Origin: Candidatus Colwellia aromaticivorans
GTDB taxonomy: Bacteria; Pseudomonadota; Gammaproteobacteria; Enterobacterales; Alteromonadaceae
NCBI RefSeq assembly: GCF_003333305.1
Contig: NZ_QOLD01000020.1
Span: forward strand, 1-64,000
Length of the DNA: 64,000 nucleotides
Direction: 5' to 3'
Both the position numbers and the translations under genes were made by a program. Numbering within the stretch: the first letter of the stretch is position 1; each line of letters begins with the position of its first letter. The notes beneath the pieces were generated by a model that saw only the letters and a program-made list of their open reading frames with translations, searched no databases and was not told the DNA's origin. Shown one piece after another: positions 37,958 to 48,289 of the stretch.

Positions 37958-37967
37958 AACCTAGCCC

Positions 37968-38237
37968 TTATTCAATGATGTCGCCGCGTAGCAAGTATTT
38001 ACATACTGCGACAGTACTTACAAATCCTAGCATAGCTATTAACAGTGCTGCTTCGAAATACAATGCTGTTCCCATACTCATACCGTACAAGATGATCAAT
38101 GCAATGCTATTAATGTACATAGTATCGAGTGCAAGTATTCTATCCGGTACTGATGGGCCTATTAATAAGCGCCATACGTTTAACAATAATGACAAACCTA
38201 TCATGGCAAAGACAATTAAAATCACAGTTTCTAGCAT
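37968..38237 (-). CDS. mrpF: Na+/H+ antiporter subunit F
   Basis: 89 aa with three membrane helices. The MrpF motif GPSVPDRILALDTMYINSIALIILYG is clear. The start overlaps the end of mrpE by 7 bp. In Mrp complexes subunit F belongs to the E-F-G module anchoring the A and D pumps. Confidence 0.92.
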   Translation of the reverse strand: MLETVILIVFAMIGLSLLLNVWRLLIGPSVPDRILALDTMYINSIALIILYGMSMGTALYFEAALLIAMLGFVSTVAVCKYLLRGDIIE

Positions 38238-38767
38238 TGAAATATCTCCTTAAGAGGGGCTTCGTAACGTTGCTTAATGGTGTTTATTAAGGCTTGCTCA
38301 TCTTTAAGATCTAAAACGTGTATCAATAAAAATCGTTGCTCCGATGTTTTCCCTTCAATGAAAGTCTCACTACAAGGATACACTTCAGCACTGACTGTTC
38401 CCGGTGTTAATGACACAGTACTGGCCAAAATGGTAATGGGCGTACTGTGTGTTAAGTCTAACGGCACTTTAACAAACCCTGGGGTTAATTTTTTATTCGG
38501 GCCTAATATCAAAATAGCAACCTGTACATTGGCTGTAACTATGTCAAATAAAACCAGCATTAAATGACGTAATGCCAAACCTGGCTTTATAATTAATGGC
38601 TGTTTTTCTCTAAATGGATTAGTCGCCATTGGAATAACAATGGCTAAAATTGTCGCCAAGACAATATGCCCTGCTGAGACACTATTATTTAATAATAACC
38701 ATACAATAAATAATAAAAGGCTCAATACTGGCGCGGGTAGCCATTTAAATCGTGTTTCTAACTGCAT
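38231..38767 (-). CDS. mrpE: Na+/H+ antiporter subunit E
   Basis: 178 aa with two to three N-terminal membrane helices and a cytoplasmic C-terminal domain including STVSLTPGTVSAEV and LLIHVLDL, standard for MrpE. Its start codon overlaps the mrpD stop by one base. Confidence 0.93.
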   Translation of the reverse strand: MQLETRFKWLPAPVLSLLLFIVWLLLNNSVSAGHIVLATILAIVIPMATNPFREKQPLIIKPGLALRHLMLVLFDIVTANVQVAILILGPNKKLTPGFVKVPLDLTHSTPITILASTVSLTPGTVSAEVYPCSETFIEGKTSEQRFLLIHVLDLKDEQALINTIKQRYEAPLKEIFQC

Positions 38768-40284
38768 TACTGCCCTCCTGAAAGAATAACGTTAATGTTA
38801 TTATTAAAGTCATGTAACTGGGCAGCGGCACCAGTGGCATATTCACTTAATGGTCCAGCAAAAATACTCATCAAGGGTGCACCAGAAATAAGAATAACCA
38901 ATGCTACTAACTGCGCAGGATGAACGCATTCTTGCTTAGCACCTTCTGTTATCTTATCGTGATGATGCCAAAACACAGTACTACCTGCTTTAGACATACC
39001 CATTAATATCGCTAGACTTGCAAGTAAATAGAGCGGCCAAAAGACAAAGGTATATTCAGCATTCAATGTGGCTTTAAGCAGCCACACTTTACCGATAAAG
39101 CCTGACAAGGGAGGCATGCCTATTACCGCAATAGCTGCAATCAAAAAACAAACACCGAGCAATTTTGGCTGATAAAGCGGTGGTCCTGCAGCTATACGAT
39201 CTGAAGCTACACCTCGTTGGCGACCAATCAAATCAGCTAAAAGGAACAGTGCAGCAGTGACCAACGTTGAATGAACTAAGTAATAAATAGCCGCAGAGCT
39301 GGCCTCAACGCTCTGTACCGCAGCCAGCGCAACTAACGTTCCCACCGAGACAATGACTAAATTAGCGGTTAATTTTCTTAAGTCTTTACTGGCTAAAACG
39401 CCCATTGCGCCCATTGCAATAGTAGCAAGTGCTAACCACCATAACCAACTTTGCGCCATATGACTCAACTCACCGGCTTCTTCGCCAAAAATTAACGTAT
39501 AAACACGCATCATTGAGTAAACGCCGACTTTTGTCATAATCGCAAATAATGCCGCTACAACGGGCATCGCTGTCGCGTAAGTATTGGGTAACCACAAATG
39601 CAAGGGTAATAAAGCTCCCTTTAAAGCAAACACCACCAGCAATAACAGCCCACCTATTTTAACGAGAAAAACATTATCTCCTTGTAAAAGTGCTACTTTC
39701 TGAGCCATATCAGCCATGTTTAGTGTGCCTAACACACCGTATAGAATACCCAGGGCAATCAAAAAAATAGCCGATCCTACAAGGTTTAGGATCACATAAT
39801 GTAAAGCCGCCCGAGTATTGGTTTTATCTCCACCGTGCATTAGTAATGCATACGAGGCAATCAGTAACACTTCAAAAAATACAAATAGATTAAAAGCATC
39901 ACCCGTTAAAAATGCACCGTTTACCCCTAACACCAAAAAGTGTACTAATGGGTGGAAGAAGCTGCCTTTTTCATCATCACCCGCGCTCGCATATAAAACA
40001 CAAACAACACCAAGTAATGTGGTTAAACAAACTAACAAGATCGAAAATGGATCAGCAACTAAAACGATACCAAAAGGTGCACTCCAATCACCAACGGCAT
40101 AAACTTGCGTACCCTCGGTTTGAACTTTCAATAATAGCGCTAATGAAACTAAAAATGAGACTGTACCTAGCAATACAGAAGTGATCCTTCTGCTGGCCGT
40201 TTTGCTGCCAAAAGGTGGCAGCAATAAAATAACACCTGCCAACATGGGTAATAAAACAGGTAAAAAGGTCAAATGCTGGATCAT
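38767..40284 (-). CDS. mrpD: Na+/H+ antiporter subunit D
   Basis: 505 aa with about 14 membrane helices, homologous to complex I NuoN/NuoM-type antiporter subunits. Family features include the conserved Glu in FVFFEVLLIASYALLMHG, the Lys in KGALLPLHLWLPNTYATAMPVVAALFA, and the segment LVHSTLVTAALFLLADLIGRQRG. It overlaps mrpC by 4 bp. Confidence 0.95.
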   Translation of the reverse strand: MIQHLTFLPVLLPMLAGVILLLPPFGSKTASRRITSVLLGTVSFLVSLALLLKVQTEGTQVYAVGDWSAPFGIVLVADPFSILLVCLTTLLGVVCVLYASAGDDEKGSFFHPLVHFLVLGVNGAFLTGDAFNLFVFFEVLLIASYALLMHGGDKTNTRAALHYVILNLVGSAIFLIALGILYGVLGTLNMADMAQKVALLQGDNVFLVKIGGLLLLVVFALKGALLPLHLWLPNTYATAMPVVAALFAIMTKVGVYSMMRVYTLIFGEEAGELSHMAQSWLWWLALATIAMGAMGVLASKDLRKLTANLVIVSVGTLVALAAVQSVEASSAAIYYLVHSTLVTAALFLLADLIGRQRGVASDRIAAGPPLYQPKLLGVCFLIAAIAVIGMPPLSGFIGKVWLLKATLNAEYTFVFWPLYLLASLAILMGMSKAGSTVFWHHHDKITEGAKQECVHPAQLVALVILISGAPLMSIFAGPLSEYATGAAAQLHDFNNNINVILSGGQ

Positions 40285-40628
40285 ACTTTAACCTTTTCAT
40301 TTTTGTCTTTAACAGAACCATCTACATGATCACTACCTAAATCTGCTCGTCCTCTTATTGCTAAAATAACTACAAAGGCAGTCATAGCAAAGCCGATAAC
40401 AATCGCGGTTAACACTAAAGCTTGCGGCAATGGATCAGCATATCCTGAACTATATCCAAGTACTGCAGCTTGGTTTAGACTTAGTCGTCCAGAGGAAAAC
40501 AAGAATAAATTAACCGCGTAAGAAAGCATCGTTAGCCCTAATACAACAGTGAAAGTTCTAGCACGTAATATTAAAAATACGCCACAAGCCACTAAAAGCC
40601 CAACGCAGGATGCGTAAAGTAATTCCAT
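40281..40628 (-). CDS. mrpC: Na+/H+ antiporter subunit C
   Basis: 115 aa with three helices, a NuoK homologue. The motif DPLPQALVLTAIVIGFAMTAF is diagnostic. It overlaps the mrpA stop codon as TAATG. Confidence 0.94.
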   Translation of the reverse strand: MELLYASCVGLLVACGVFLILRARTFTVVLGLTMLSYAVNLFLFSSGRLSLNQAAVLGYSSGYADPLPQALVLTAIVIGFAMTAFVVILAIRGRADLGSDHVDGSVKDKNEKVKV

Positions 40629-43420
40629 TAAACATTAACCTCTTTTTTAGGTGCATTAACCGTTAATTGACCGAGGCTCGCCAAAATCATTAATGTCGCA
40701 CCAACAACCGTAATATAAACACCTACATCAAATACCAATGCACTAGCGAGTTCAATTTCCCCAATCAAAGGAATATCAAAATAATCAAACCAAGTGGTCA
40801 TGAAAGGTCTGCCAAAGAACCAACTGCCAACCCCTGTAAATAACGCGATAGCAATTCCTGACGCAATAATCTTGCGGTAATTTATCGTTAACCGCTCAGC
40901 AATCCAATTTGAGCCATGCGCTATATACTGCAAAATAAACGCCACTGCGGTCACCAAACCTGCGATAAACCCACCGCCAGGGAGATTGTGTCCACGTAAG
41001 AAAATATAAAACGACACCATTAATGCCAAAGGCAGTAATGACTGAGAAATACTGGCTAATAATACCGGGTAACGCTCTTTCGCCCATGGCCGCCCTTCAC
41101 TATCACTGGTTGGCATAAACAATGGTAAGTTGATTAATAACTTGTAAATACCTAAAGCAGCAATGCCCAGTACGCAAATTTCACCTAAGGTATCAAAACC
41201 ACGAAAATCCACCAAAATAACATTAACAACGTTAGTACCACCGCCCCCTGTTTTAGCATTGGCTAAGAAAAAGTCCGAGATTGATTCAAGTGGACGGGTA
41301 ATTAATGCATAACAAATACTCGCAACAACAATACCCAAGCCAGCTGAAATCCCTACGTCACGAAGCACACGCATAGAGCTAGACTCTCTTGGCGAGTGCT
41401 GTGGTAAGAAAAACAATGCCAACATAAGTAAAATAATAGTAACTACTTCTACCGTTAATTGCGTTAATGCTAGATCCGGTGCAGAAAACCGAGTAAACGC
41501 GACAGACACCATTAAACCCACAACTGAAATCATCAACAATGATACCACTCGTTTGCGATACCAAATCACAGTACAAATTGCACCAACCATTAACAACGCT
41601 GCGCCCATCGCATTATGAACATCAATTGGCGTCAGTTGTTTTTGCCCACTTAACTGATTCATTTCAAATAATGGCCAACCAGCAAAAAGTAACACAACCA
41701 GAAATATCAACATTAAATAACGTTGTAAAGAGCCATTTTCTATGGCGTTTATTTTAAGCTGACACCAGGTTGTTATGGCAGACATTGCGCCATCGAAGGC
41801 CTTTTTAGCATTTAAAGAAGGCAGTGACTCTTGGAATTTGTATAGATGTCGTCGCTGTGCGTACAGAAATAAGCCACCACCTACTGCAAAGGCGCTCATC
41901 AATAGAGGTAAGTTAAAACCGTGCCATAGCGCAACCTTAAATTCTGGTACGTAACCACCGAGAACAGCAAAAGATGCCGCCTTTAAAATATCATCAATAA
42001 TAAAGTTTGGAAATATTCCTACAAGTAAACATAAAGCTACAAGTATCTCAATTGGCACTCGCATATAACGAGGCGGCTCACTAGGCTGTTTGGGTAAATC
42101 AATGGGATCGCCATTAAAGAAAACATCATGAATAAAGCGCGCTGAATAAGCCACGGCTAAAGCGCCAGCAACAGTTGCCAACACAGGAATAAGCCAAGAC
42201 ATAGAGCCAAGTAGCTGTTGATGTAGCGTCTCAGCAAAAAACATTTCTTTAGACAAGAAGCCATTTAACAGTGGCACACCTGCCATCGCTGCTGCTGCAA
42301 CCATTGCCAAGGTAGCCGTGTAAGGCATAAATCGCCACATGCCGTTGAGCTTTCTCATGTCACGCGTACCGGTTTCATGGTCAATAATGCCCGTTGCCAT
42401 AAACAAAGAGGCTTTAAATGTTGCATGATTAATGATATGAAAAATGGCTGCTACTGCCGCAAGCTTAGTATCCAAACCAAATAATAAGGTGATCAAACCT
42501 AAATGGCTGATGGTCGAATAGGCTAATAAACCTTTTAAATCATGTTTAAATAACGCGATATAAGCGCCAAACAATAATGTCGCGAGTCCGGTTAAACTAA
42601 CAATAATAAACCATATGTCAGTACCGGCTAAGGCTGGGTAAAAACGCGCTAATAAGAAGATCCCCGCTTTTACCATTGTGGCCGAGTGCAGATAAGCACT
42701 TACCGGTGTTGGCGCCGCCATCGCATGTGGTAACCAAAAATGAAAAGGAAATTGTGCTGATTTAGTGAACGCGCCAAGTAATATTAAAATTAAGGTGACT
42801 TCGTACCAAGCATGCGCCTGAATAATTTCTCTGCTGGCTAAAATAACATCTAAATTGTAACTACCAACGATATTACCCAATAAAAGCAAGCCAGCCAATA
42901 ATGCTAAACCGCCACCACCAGTTACAGTTAAGGCCATGATTGCGCCTTTACGTGCTTCGGGTTTATGCCACCAATAACTAATTAACAAAAACGAGCTAAT
43001 ACTGGTAAGTTCCCAAAAAAACCAGAGCTGAATGACATTGTTTGACATAACAATACCAAGCATTGCTGTCATAAATAACATCAAATACGCATAAAGCTTA
43101 GGCATGGAGTCATTACTACTTAGGTAATAACGGGCATAAAAGATAACTAATATACCAATCCCTAATATCATAAAAACAAATAACAGCGCTAAGCCGTCTA
43201 AACGAAAAGCAATATCTACACCTAATAAAGGGATCCACGAAAATGTTTCACGGATAACCTCACCAGAAAATACTGCTGGCGCTAAGCTAATCGTCATTAA
43301 TAAGGCGATGATCGGCATTAACATCGTCAACCTTGTCGATTGGTTACGAGTTAACTTACCCGTCATTGAAGAAATAATACTGCCAAGTAAGGATAACAAG
43401 GGTATCCAAAGCAAAGTCAT
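40628..43420 (-). CDS. mrpA: Na+/H+ antiporter subunit A, fused to subunit B
   Basis: 930 aa. The first 480 or so residues are the NuoL-like pump, with [53 protein letters not shown] and [21 protein letters not shown] MrpA C-terminal extension follows, then from about residue 790 a MrpB-type domain ([24 protein letters not shown]). The operon therefore has no separate mrpB, the group 2 gene order A(B)-C-D-E-F-G. It exports Na+ and regulates internal pH. It is the first gene of the operon. 43421-43702 upstream is AT-rich and is presumed to hold the promoter, though I could not pick a clear one. Confidence 0.95.
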   Translation of the reverse strand: MTLLWIPLLSLLGSIISSMTGKLTRNQSTRLTMLMPIIALLMTISLAPAVFSGEVIRETFSWIPLLGVDIAFRLDGLALLFVFMILGIGILVIFYARYYLSSNDSMPKLYAYLMLFMTAMLGIVMSNNVIQLWFFWELTSISSFLLISYWWHKPEARKGAIMALTVTGGGGLALLAGLLLLGNIVGSYNLDVILASREIIQAHAWYEVTLILILLGAFTKSAQFPFHFWLPHAMAAPTPVSAYLHSATMVKAGIFLLARFYPALAGTDIWFIIVSLTGLATLLFGAYIALFKHDLKGLLAYSTISHLGLITLLFGLDTKLAAVAAIFHIINHATFKASLFMATGIIDHETGTRDMRKLNGMWRFMPYTATLAMVAAAAMAGVPLLNGFLSKEMFFAETLHQQLLGSMSWLIPVLATVAGALAVAYSARFIHDVFFNGDPIDLPKQPSEPPRYMRVPIEILVALCLLVGIFPNFIIDDILKAASFAVLGGYVPEFKVALWHGFNLPLLMSAFAVGGGLFLYAQRRHLYKFQESLPSLNAKKAFDGAMSAITTWCQLKINAIENGSLQRYLMLIFLVVLLFAGWPLFEMNQLSGQKQLTPIDVHNAMGAALLMVGAICTVIWYRKRVVSLLMISVVGLMVSVAFTRFSAPDLALTQLTVEVVTIILLMLALFFLPQHSPRESSSMRVLRDVGISAGLGIVVASICYALITRPLESISDFFLANAKTGGGGTNVVNVILVDFRGFDTLGEICVLGIAALGIYKLLINLPLFMPTSDSEGRPWAKERYPVLLASISQSLLPLALMVSFYIFLRGHNLPGGGFIAGLVTAVAFILQYIAHGSNWIAERLTINYRKIIASGIAIALFTGVGSWFFGRPFMTTWFDYFDIPLIGEIELASALVFDVGVYITVVGATLMILASLGQLTVNAPKKEVNV

Positions 43421-43702
43421 AGAGTAAACCTTATTTATTTTTCTTATTAGAAGTCATGGTATCGAGAGATATTGCCATATTATGTCAAATCATATAGCAC
43501 TGGCAAACATTATCACTCTGAAAATTTGTAACGATATTACCACGAAGTAACACAATAATTAGCACTAAAGTCTAATGAAAATTCGGACTTTTCACTTATT
43601 AACGTCGAAAATTCAAATAAACTGTCTATTTTCACTAGTTATACTAGTGTCAGCACCCGTGTTAAGTGTAGTATTTAGCCTAATGATGCGTTAATAGGCT
43701 TA
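43421..43702. other. Upstream region of the mrp operon
   Basis: About 280 bp without a gene frame between mrpA and a family A element. It contains a palindrome-like CACTAGTTATACTAGTG (43636-43652) that could be an operator. I see nothing else. Confidence 0.4.
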
Positions 43703-43966
43703 TACCAAGTCTATTAAGTTATTTCCTGCTCAGCGAGAATTAAAAGGCTAAGAGGCAAGGCTTTAATTAAAGATAATGGTTATTCCCTTATCAAAATAAA
43801 TAACGCAGCATATAAGCCTTTTAAACTCGCCCTCCGGGAGCTTATTAGCAAACTGATAACATCGCAAAATTGGTAAAATATAGAATAACTATGTTTAATC
43901 AATTTCACTTGTTCTAAGCTCACTAATAGTAGCTCTGAGCTGGGAATAAATTTAATAGAATTGGTA
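43703..43966. mobile_element. Family A MITE-like element abutting the Lrp-type gene
   Basis: 264 bp. Ends TACCAAGTCTATTAAGTTAT and AAATTTAATAGAATTGGTA, flanked by TTA (43700-43702, 43967-43969). Core GGCAAGGCTTTAATTAAAGA plus TAATGGTTATTCCC and AAATAACGC, with enclosing stem AAAAGGCT/AGCCTTTT. The right TTA is followed directly by the AGG ribosome-binding site of the regulator gene. Confidence 0.8.
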
Positions 43967-43979
43967 TTACAGGTACCTG

Positions 43980-44444
43980 ATGAAAAAACTCGACAATATA
44001 GACCTTCGTATTTTAACTCTCTTGTATAATGATGCTGATATCACTAATAAAGAATTAGCCGCTAAAATAGGTATTGCCCCATCAACTTGTTTAGAGCGAG
44101 TTAAACGCCTTAAACAAAATGGGGTAATTAAAGGCGCTTTTATTGATGTTAACTTAAAGATCATCGGTGGAAATATTGAAGCCATTGCCGCCATTCGTTT
44201 ACAGCCTTATTCTGAAGAAATTGTAAATAAATTTCGCGATGACTTATTAAGATACCCAGAGATATTAAACCTTTATCATATGGGTGGCAGTTACGATTAT
44301 TATATTCACATGTCAGTACAAGACAGCGAACATTTACGTCAGTTTGTTTTTAAAAAAATCACATCGCGTGATGAAGTTACCACGGTGGAAACTTCATTAG
44401 TATTTGAACATAGCCGCAGTGGTGTATTGCCTGATTTTCAATAA
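43980..44444 (+). CDS. Lrp/AsnC-family transcriptional regulator
   Basis: 154 aa with an N-terminal helix-turn-helix (LDNIDLRILTLLYNDADITNKELAAKIGIAPSTCLERVKRL, about 3-43) and a C-terminal RAM ligand-binding domain (VTTVETSLVFEHSRSG). It resembles small Lrp-type feast/famine regulators, and its ligand and targets are unknown. AGG lies 6 bp before ATG 43980. The gene begins 10 bp after the target duplication of a MITE-like element, so its native promoter has either been displaced or is supplied by the element. Confidence 0.88.
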   Translation: MKKLDNIDLRILTLLYNDADITNKELAAKIGIAPSTCLERVKRLKQNGVIKGAFIDVNLKIIGGNIEAIAAIRLQPYSEEIVNKFRDDLLRYPEILNLYHMGGSYDYYIHMSVQDSEHLRQFVFKKITSRDEVTTVETSLVFEHSRSGVLPDFQ

Positions 44445-44460
44445 GAATAACCCTCGTTAT

Positions 44461-45783
44461 TTAATTTCGATTTTTCGCTATTCTCGAATGATTTCTTTTT
44501 GTTGATGCTCCTTTACGGTTTGAGGCTTTATGGCTTGAAGCTTTAGTTGCTCGGTGCTGCTCTTTTCTTACCGATGATGCAACACGCTTATTTGGTTTTG
44601 GCTTTTGTTTTCTTTTTTGCTGACTTATTTGGCGACTCTGCTTATGTTGATGAGAACTTGTACTTCGCGGTTTCTGGTGCAACGCTGAATGTTTAGAAAC
44701 TTGACGAGACTTCACTTTATTGTGCTTTACCTTATGACTAGCCTTATGACTAGCCTTATGACTAGCCTTATGACTAGCCTTATGATTAACTTTATTCTTA
44801 GGGTTATATTTTGCTTTGTACTGTGACTTATTGGCAGCGTGTAACCTTTGTTTAATTTTATGATGACTGCTTTTTAATTGCTTGTTAACACGGTGAGCAC
44901 CTACACGCTTACTGTAATATTTTTCACTGGTTCGTTTAGTTCGATAAGCAACGCCTTTTCGATGAGAAGGTTTATGCGACCAACGTTTTGCGTAACCACC
45001 ATTAGCAACTAAACGACGCGGGCGCTGATGATAATAACGATAATGACCACGATTGGGGTTAACGACCACCACATGACGATTGTGCCAATGAACAGCGCTA
45101 AAAAAATAATTAAAAGTAATATGAACGCCGGTATGCCAATAAAAAGGACGGTAATGACTTACATATACATTGCGATACGGACGCCAATAAACCGGTGGAT
45201 AGGCTGACCAATACCATGAACCATAGACCATACGAGAGTCATAGTAAGGCACATACACAACCTCTTTTTCTCGCGACAAAATACTAATATTATTATCTTG
45301 ATAGTCAATATCCATATTGTTCATTTTTTTAAGGCTGCCTGCTAACTTAGCCTGTTTTCTTAACGTTTGAATACTTAGCAACAATCGTGATTCATCTTGC
45401 AAAAAAGCATCACCAAGCACTTGTGTCCAACTTAAATCTTCACTTAATCGGCTCAAAACACGCTCAAATGGAATTAACGCTTTGACACTGGCGTCCCAAT
45501 TAAAATTGTCTATTAACTCCTTCTTTTGCCCAGTACTTAGATTGTCATTTTTTTTCAACCAACGGTGGGCTTCGATAATTTCAATGGGGTAAGTTGAAGC
45601 AATTAAAATATGTGTTAATAAACTGTCGGGGTACAAAGCAATAGGCGCCAGCATTTGAGCCAGCTCTGCATCGCTAAATGTTTGCTCTTCTTGCTCAGCT
45701 ATTGTGGTAAAACTTACCAACATACTGACAACTAGGCTTAGATAAAATATGATGTTTTTCATTATGATGATCCTTATAACCAA
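44461..45783 (-). CDS. DUF3300 exported basic protein with KASH repeats
   Basis: The likely start is ATG 45762 (MKNIIFYLSLVVSMLVSFTTIAEQ), a signal peptide. The DUF3300 domain follows (AELAQMLAPIALYPDSLLTHILIASTYPIEIIEAHRWL... to about 190). An aromatic and His-rich stretch (YWSAYPPVYWRPYRNVYVSHY) and a very basic low-complexity tail rich in K, H, S and R make up the rest. Residues KASH repeat four times in succession. Function of the family is unknown; the product is probably periplasmic or secreted. It ends 16 bp from the convergent Lrp gene. Confidence 0.8.
   Translation of the reverse strand: MVIRIIIMKNIIFYLSLVVSMLVSFTTIAEQEEQTFSDAELAQMLAPIALYPDSLLTHILIASTYPIEIIEAHRWLKKNDNLSTGQKKELIDNFNWDASVKALIPFERVLSRLSEDLSWTQVLGDAFLQDESRLLLSIQTLRKQAKLAGSLKKMNNMDIDYQDNNISILSREKEVVYVPYYDSRMVYGSWYWSAYPPVYWRPYRNVYVSHYRPFYWHTGVHITFNYFFSAVHWHNRHVVVVNPNRGHYRYYHQRPRRLVANGGYAKRWSHKPSHRKGVAYRTKRTSEKYYSKRVGAHRVNKQLKSSHHKIKQRLHAANKSQYKAKYNPKNKVNHKASHKASHKASHKASHKVKHNKVKSRQVSKHSALHQKPRSTSSHQHKQSRQISQQKRKQKPKPNKRVASSVRKEQHRATKASSHKASNRKGASTKRNHSRIAKNRN
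44729..44784 (-). repeat. 12-bp tandem repeats encoding KASH in the DUF3300 gene
   Basis: The 12-bp unit CTTATGACTAGC (plus-strand reading) repeats four times without change, giving K-A-S-H units, with a partial fifth. Codon identity shows very recent expansion and not selection on diverged copies. Confidence 0.85.
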
Positions 45784-45885
45784 TTACTCGTTATAAGAAT
45801 ATCAATAGTAAACTGAACGCAAGCTGAACAATCATAGCTGTTATCATTCACGTGCAGAGTTTTAGTGAGAATTAGAAGGTAAGAA

Positions 45886-47259
45886 TTAGAATGTGAGAAT
45901 AAAAGCAGCGCCACCTAGTAATGTGGAAGTGCTAATAGCTAATTGCCCTTGATAACTACTAACCAAATCTCGCACAATGGCTAGGCCAATGCCGTGGCCT
46001 GCATGATAAGTGTCAGCTCTTGTTCCTCGCGCTAGAATAGCTTGTTGTTTCGATGCTTCAATGCCAACACCATCATCTTCAACGGTTATGGTCAATTGTT
46101 TATCGTTGCCCTTTACAGTAACCGTAACTGCAAATTTTGCAGCCTTACAAGCGTTGTCTACAACATTACCTAGCATTTCCATCAAATCAGCTTCATCGCC
46201 CTTAAATAAAGCGCTTTTATCAATATTAACAGTAAAGCGTAATTGCTTCTCTTGATAAATTTTCATCAAGCTAGCGATAAGTTTGTCTAATACTGGTTTC
46301 ACCGAGACCCCTAAATGCCATGAAGACTCACCAGCACTTTGTGCTCTTTTTAATTGATGTTCGATGATATTATTAATCAAACTAATTTGCTGACGGGCAT
46401 CTTTTGATAAGTTTGCTTCGCTTTGCATAATAGCCAATGGATTTTTTAAACTATGCGCTAAATCAGATAAGGCATTGCGATAACGTTTACGTTGATTCTG
46501 TTCAGTTAATAACAACGTATTTAGCTGTGAGGTAACTTGCTGTAATTCGAGTGGGTAATGTGCGTTTAATGCATTCTTCTTACCTTGCTCTATATTCGCC
46601 AGCTCATGGGCTAACACTTTTAACGGCTTCAATGTCCACAGCAACCAAGCCACTTGAATCACTATAAACACTAACATTAAGGCAATAAGCCAGCTCCATA
46701 GTTGTTGTTTAAAATCATTTAGCGCAAGCAATAATTCTTTTTGATCTTTAATTAAATGTAAGGTGATAGGAAATGGCTGTGCATTATCAGAAAAACTTAC
46801 ACTAAAGCTATAAAGTAAATGTTTTCTTCCTTCAAGCATAATAGAAGAGAAGGCACTTTCTCCGACTTTTGGTGACGGGATAAATTCAGCAGATAACGCC
46901 TGTATTGGCAGAGTTAATAATGATTGTGATTGCCATAATTTTTCTGCTCGAAAGTTTTGCTTAGGTAGCGAATAAATCAAGGCATATAAGCCAGATTGAC
47001 TGATATTAAATTGATTTTCCAACAGGTATTCAGGCATCAATAACTGACGTTCATCAACTTCTGCAACGGTTAGAATGGAGTAACTATAGGCGGTAAGTTC
47101 ATTTTTCATTGCAATACTTAACTGACGTTCAAAAGCCTGAGTTAACGTAAAACCAATAACAGGCAACATGACAATAGTCATCACTAAAGTACTTAATAGC
47201 ACCCGAATTTTTAATGAATTTATTTTCCAAAAGGGAGGCGTAATCGCTTTTGTTTCCAT
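45886..47259 (-). CDS. PhoQ-like sensor histidine kinase
   Basis: 457 aa. Membrane segment about 20-40, periplasmic sensor of about 140 residues, second membrane segment (LWSWLIALMLVFIVIQVAWLLW), HAMP-like linker, then a kinase core: H-box LAHSLKNPLAIM, N-box DLMEMLGNVVDNACKAA, G1 VEDDGVGIE and G2 GHGIGLAIVRDLV. The H-box Ser-Leu-Lys-Asn-Pro is typical of the PhoQ branch. Its start overlaps the response-regulator stop. The signal is unknown. Confidence 0.9.
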   Translation of the reverse strand: METKAITPPFWKINSLKIRVLLSTLVMTIVMLPVIGFTLTQAFERQLSIAMKNELTAYSYSILTVAEVDERQLLMPEYLLENQFNISQSGLYALIYSLPKQNFRAEKLWQSQSLLTLPIQALSAEFIPSPKVGESAFSSIMLEGRKHLLYSFSVSFSDNAQPFPITLHLIKDQKELLLALNDFKQQLWSWLIALMLVFIVIQVAWLLWTLKPLKVLAHELANIEQGKKNALNAHYPLELQQVTSQLNTLLLTEQNQRKRYRNALSDLAHSLKNPLAIMQSEANLSKDARQQISLINNIIEHQLKRAQSAGESSWHLGVSVKPVLDKLIASLMKIYQEKQLRFTVNIDKSALFKGDEADLMEMLGNVVDNACKAAKFAVTVTVKGNDKQLTITVEDDGVGIEASKQQAILARGTRADTYHAGHGIGLAIVRDLVSSYQGQLAISTSTLLGGAAFILTF

Positions 47260-47936
47260 TATTGACTTACGCGCTTTAATTTATAACCGTGCCCACGAAG
47301 CGTTTCGATAAAACCATAGTCGTTGTTAGGATCGAGTTTCTTGCGTAAACGACGAATAAATACTTCAATGACGTTAGAGTCTAAATCAAAGTCTTGATCA
47401 TAAATATGTTCAGTTAATAGCGCTTTCGATGTAACTTCATCAAGGTGCAACATCATGTATTCAAGTAATTTATATTCCGAACTACTTAATTTCACTACTT
47501 GGTTATTCACTTCAACAAGCAGGCTTTTAGTATTAATAGATAACGGGCCATTTTTTATTAGTGGGCTCGCCTGCCCTGCTGAGCGACGAATAAGTGCATT
47601 TAAGCGGGCAAGTAATTCTTCTGCGTGAAATGGTTTAGTCAGGTAATCATCGGCACCGGCATCTAAGCCAGCGACTTTATCTTGCCAGCTGTTACGTGCA
47701 GTTAGTACCAAAATAGGAAAGATTTTATTTTTTTCTCGTAAAGATTTAATAACACTAATACCATCAATAACGGGTAAACCAATATCAATTACCGCAGCAT
47801 CATAAGGGTATTCTAACCCCTGAAATAATCCTGTTTCACCATCGCTAGCAACATCAACCAAATAATTTGCCGCTAATAAATGTTTGTTTAAGTTTTGTTG
47901 TAGAGCAATGTCATCTTCTATAAGCAATAAACGCAT
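47259..47936 (-). CDS. PhoP/OmpR-type response regulator
   Basis: Receiver domain with the phosphoacceptor Asp in DAAVIDIGLPVIDG (about residue 51), acidic pair EDD at 7-9 and Lys in DYLTKPFH. The C-terminal winged-helix (SSSEYKLLEYMMLHLDEVTSK, then SNVIEVFIRRLRKKL) binds DNA. ATG 47936 is preferred because it gives the standard MRLLLIEDD start. A GTG 15 bp upstream overlaps the PepSY gene. It forms an operon with the kinase (one-base overlap) and the PepSY gene. Confidence 0.92.
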   Translation of the reverse strand: MRLLLIEDDIALQQNLNKHLLAANYLVDVASDGETGLFQGLEYPYDAAVIDIGLPVIDGISVIKSLREKNKIFPILVLTARNSWQDKVAGLDAGADDYLTKPFHAEELLARLNALIRRSAGQASPLIKNGPLSINTKSLLVEVNNQVVKLSSSEYKLLEYMMLHLDEVTSKALLTEHIYDQDFDLDSNVIEVFIRRLRKKLDPNNDYGFIETLRGHGYKLKRVSQ

Positions 47937-47940
47937 AATC

Positions 47941-48273
47941 TTATCGCCCACTTATTCGGCCAGACTTGGCATCAACAAAAACAGAAATAATATGACCATC
48001 TTTTTTAATCAGCTTAACTCTATAACCTGATTTTTGTGATTGCACCTTGAGTACTTTACCACCAAAACGTCTTTGAGCCAGTTGAGCCGCTTGTTTAGTA
48101 CTTTTAACCCGTACCTGCTGCTTACTAGTTTGCTGATTAGTTTTCATTGTGTTTATTGTTGCAGCGAAGTTTCCTTGAGCAACCGCGGGCACAGAAAAGG
48201 TAATCATAAAAGTAGTGACCAAAATAATAATTAAAGATAAAACAGATTTCATTATTTTTCCGAGTGCTGACAT
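47941..48273 (-). CDS. Exported PepSY-domain protein
   Basis: The signal peptide MKSVLSLIIILVTTFMITFSVPAVAQ starts at ATG 48252 (residue 8), the more likely start. The mature part ends in a PepSY domain (TKQAAQLAQRRFGGKVLKVQSQKSGYRVKLI... FVDAKSGRISGR). It is the first gene of the operon, ending 4 bp before the response regulator. Small PepSY proteins beside PhoPQ-like pairs are probably periplasmic modulators or targets. This role is inferred. Confidence 0.82.
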   Translation of the reverse strand: MSALGKIMKSVLSLIIILVTTFMITFSVPAVAQGNFAATINTMKTNQQTSKQQVRVKSTKQAAQLAQRRFGGKVLKVQSQKSGYRVKLIKKDGHIISVFVDAKSGRISGR

Positions 48274-48289
48274 TAATAGCTATAGCTTA

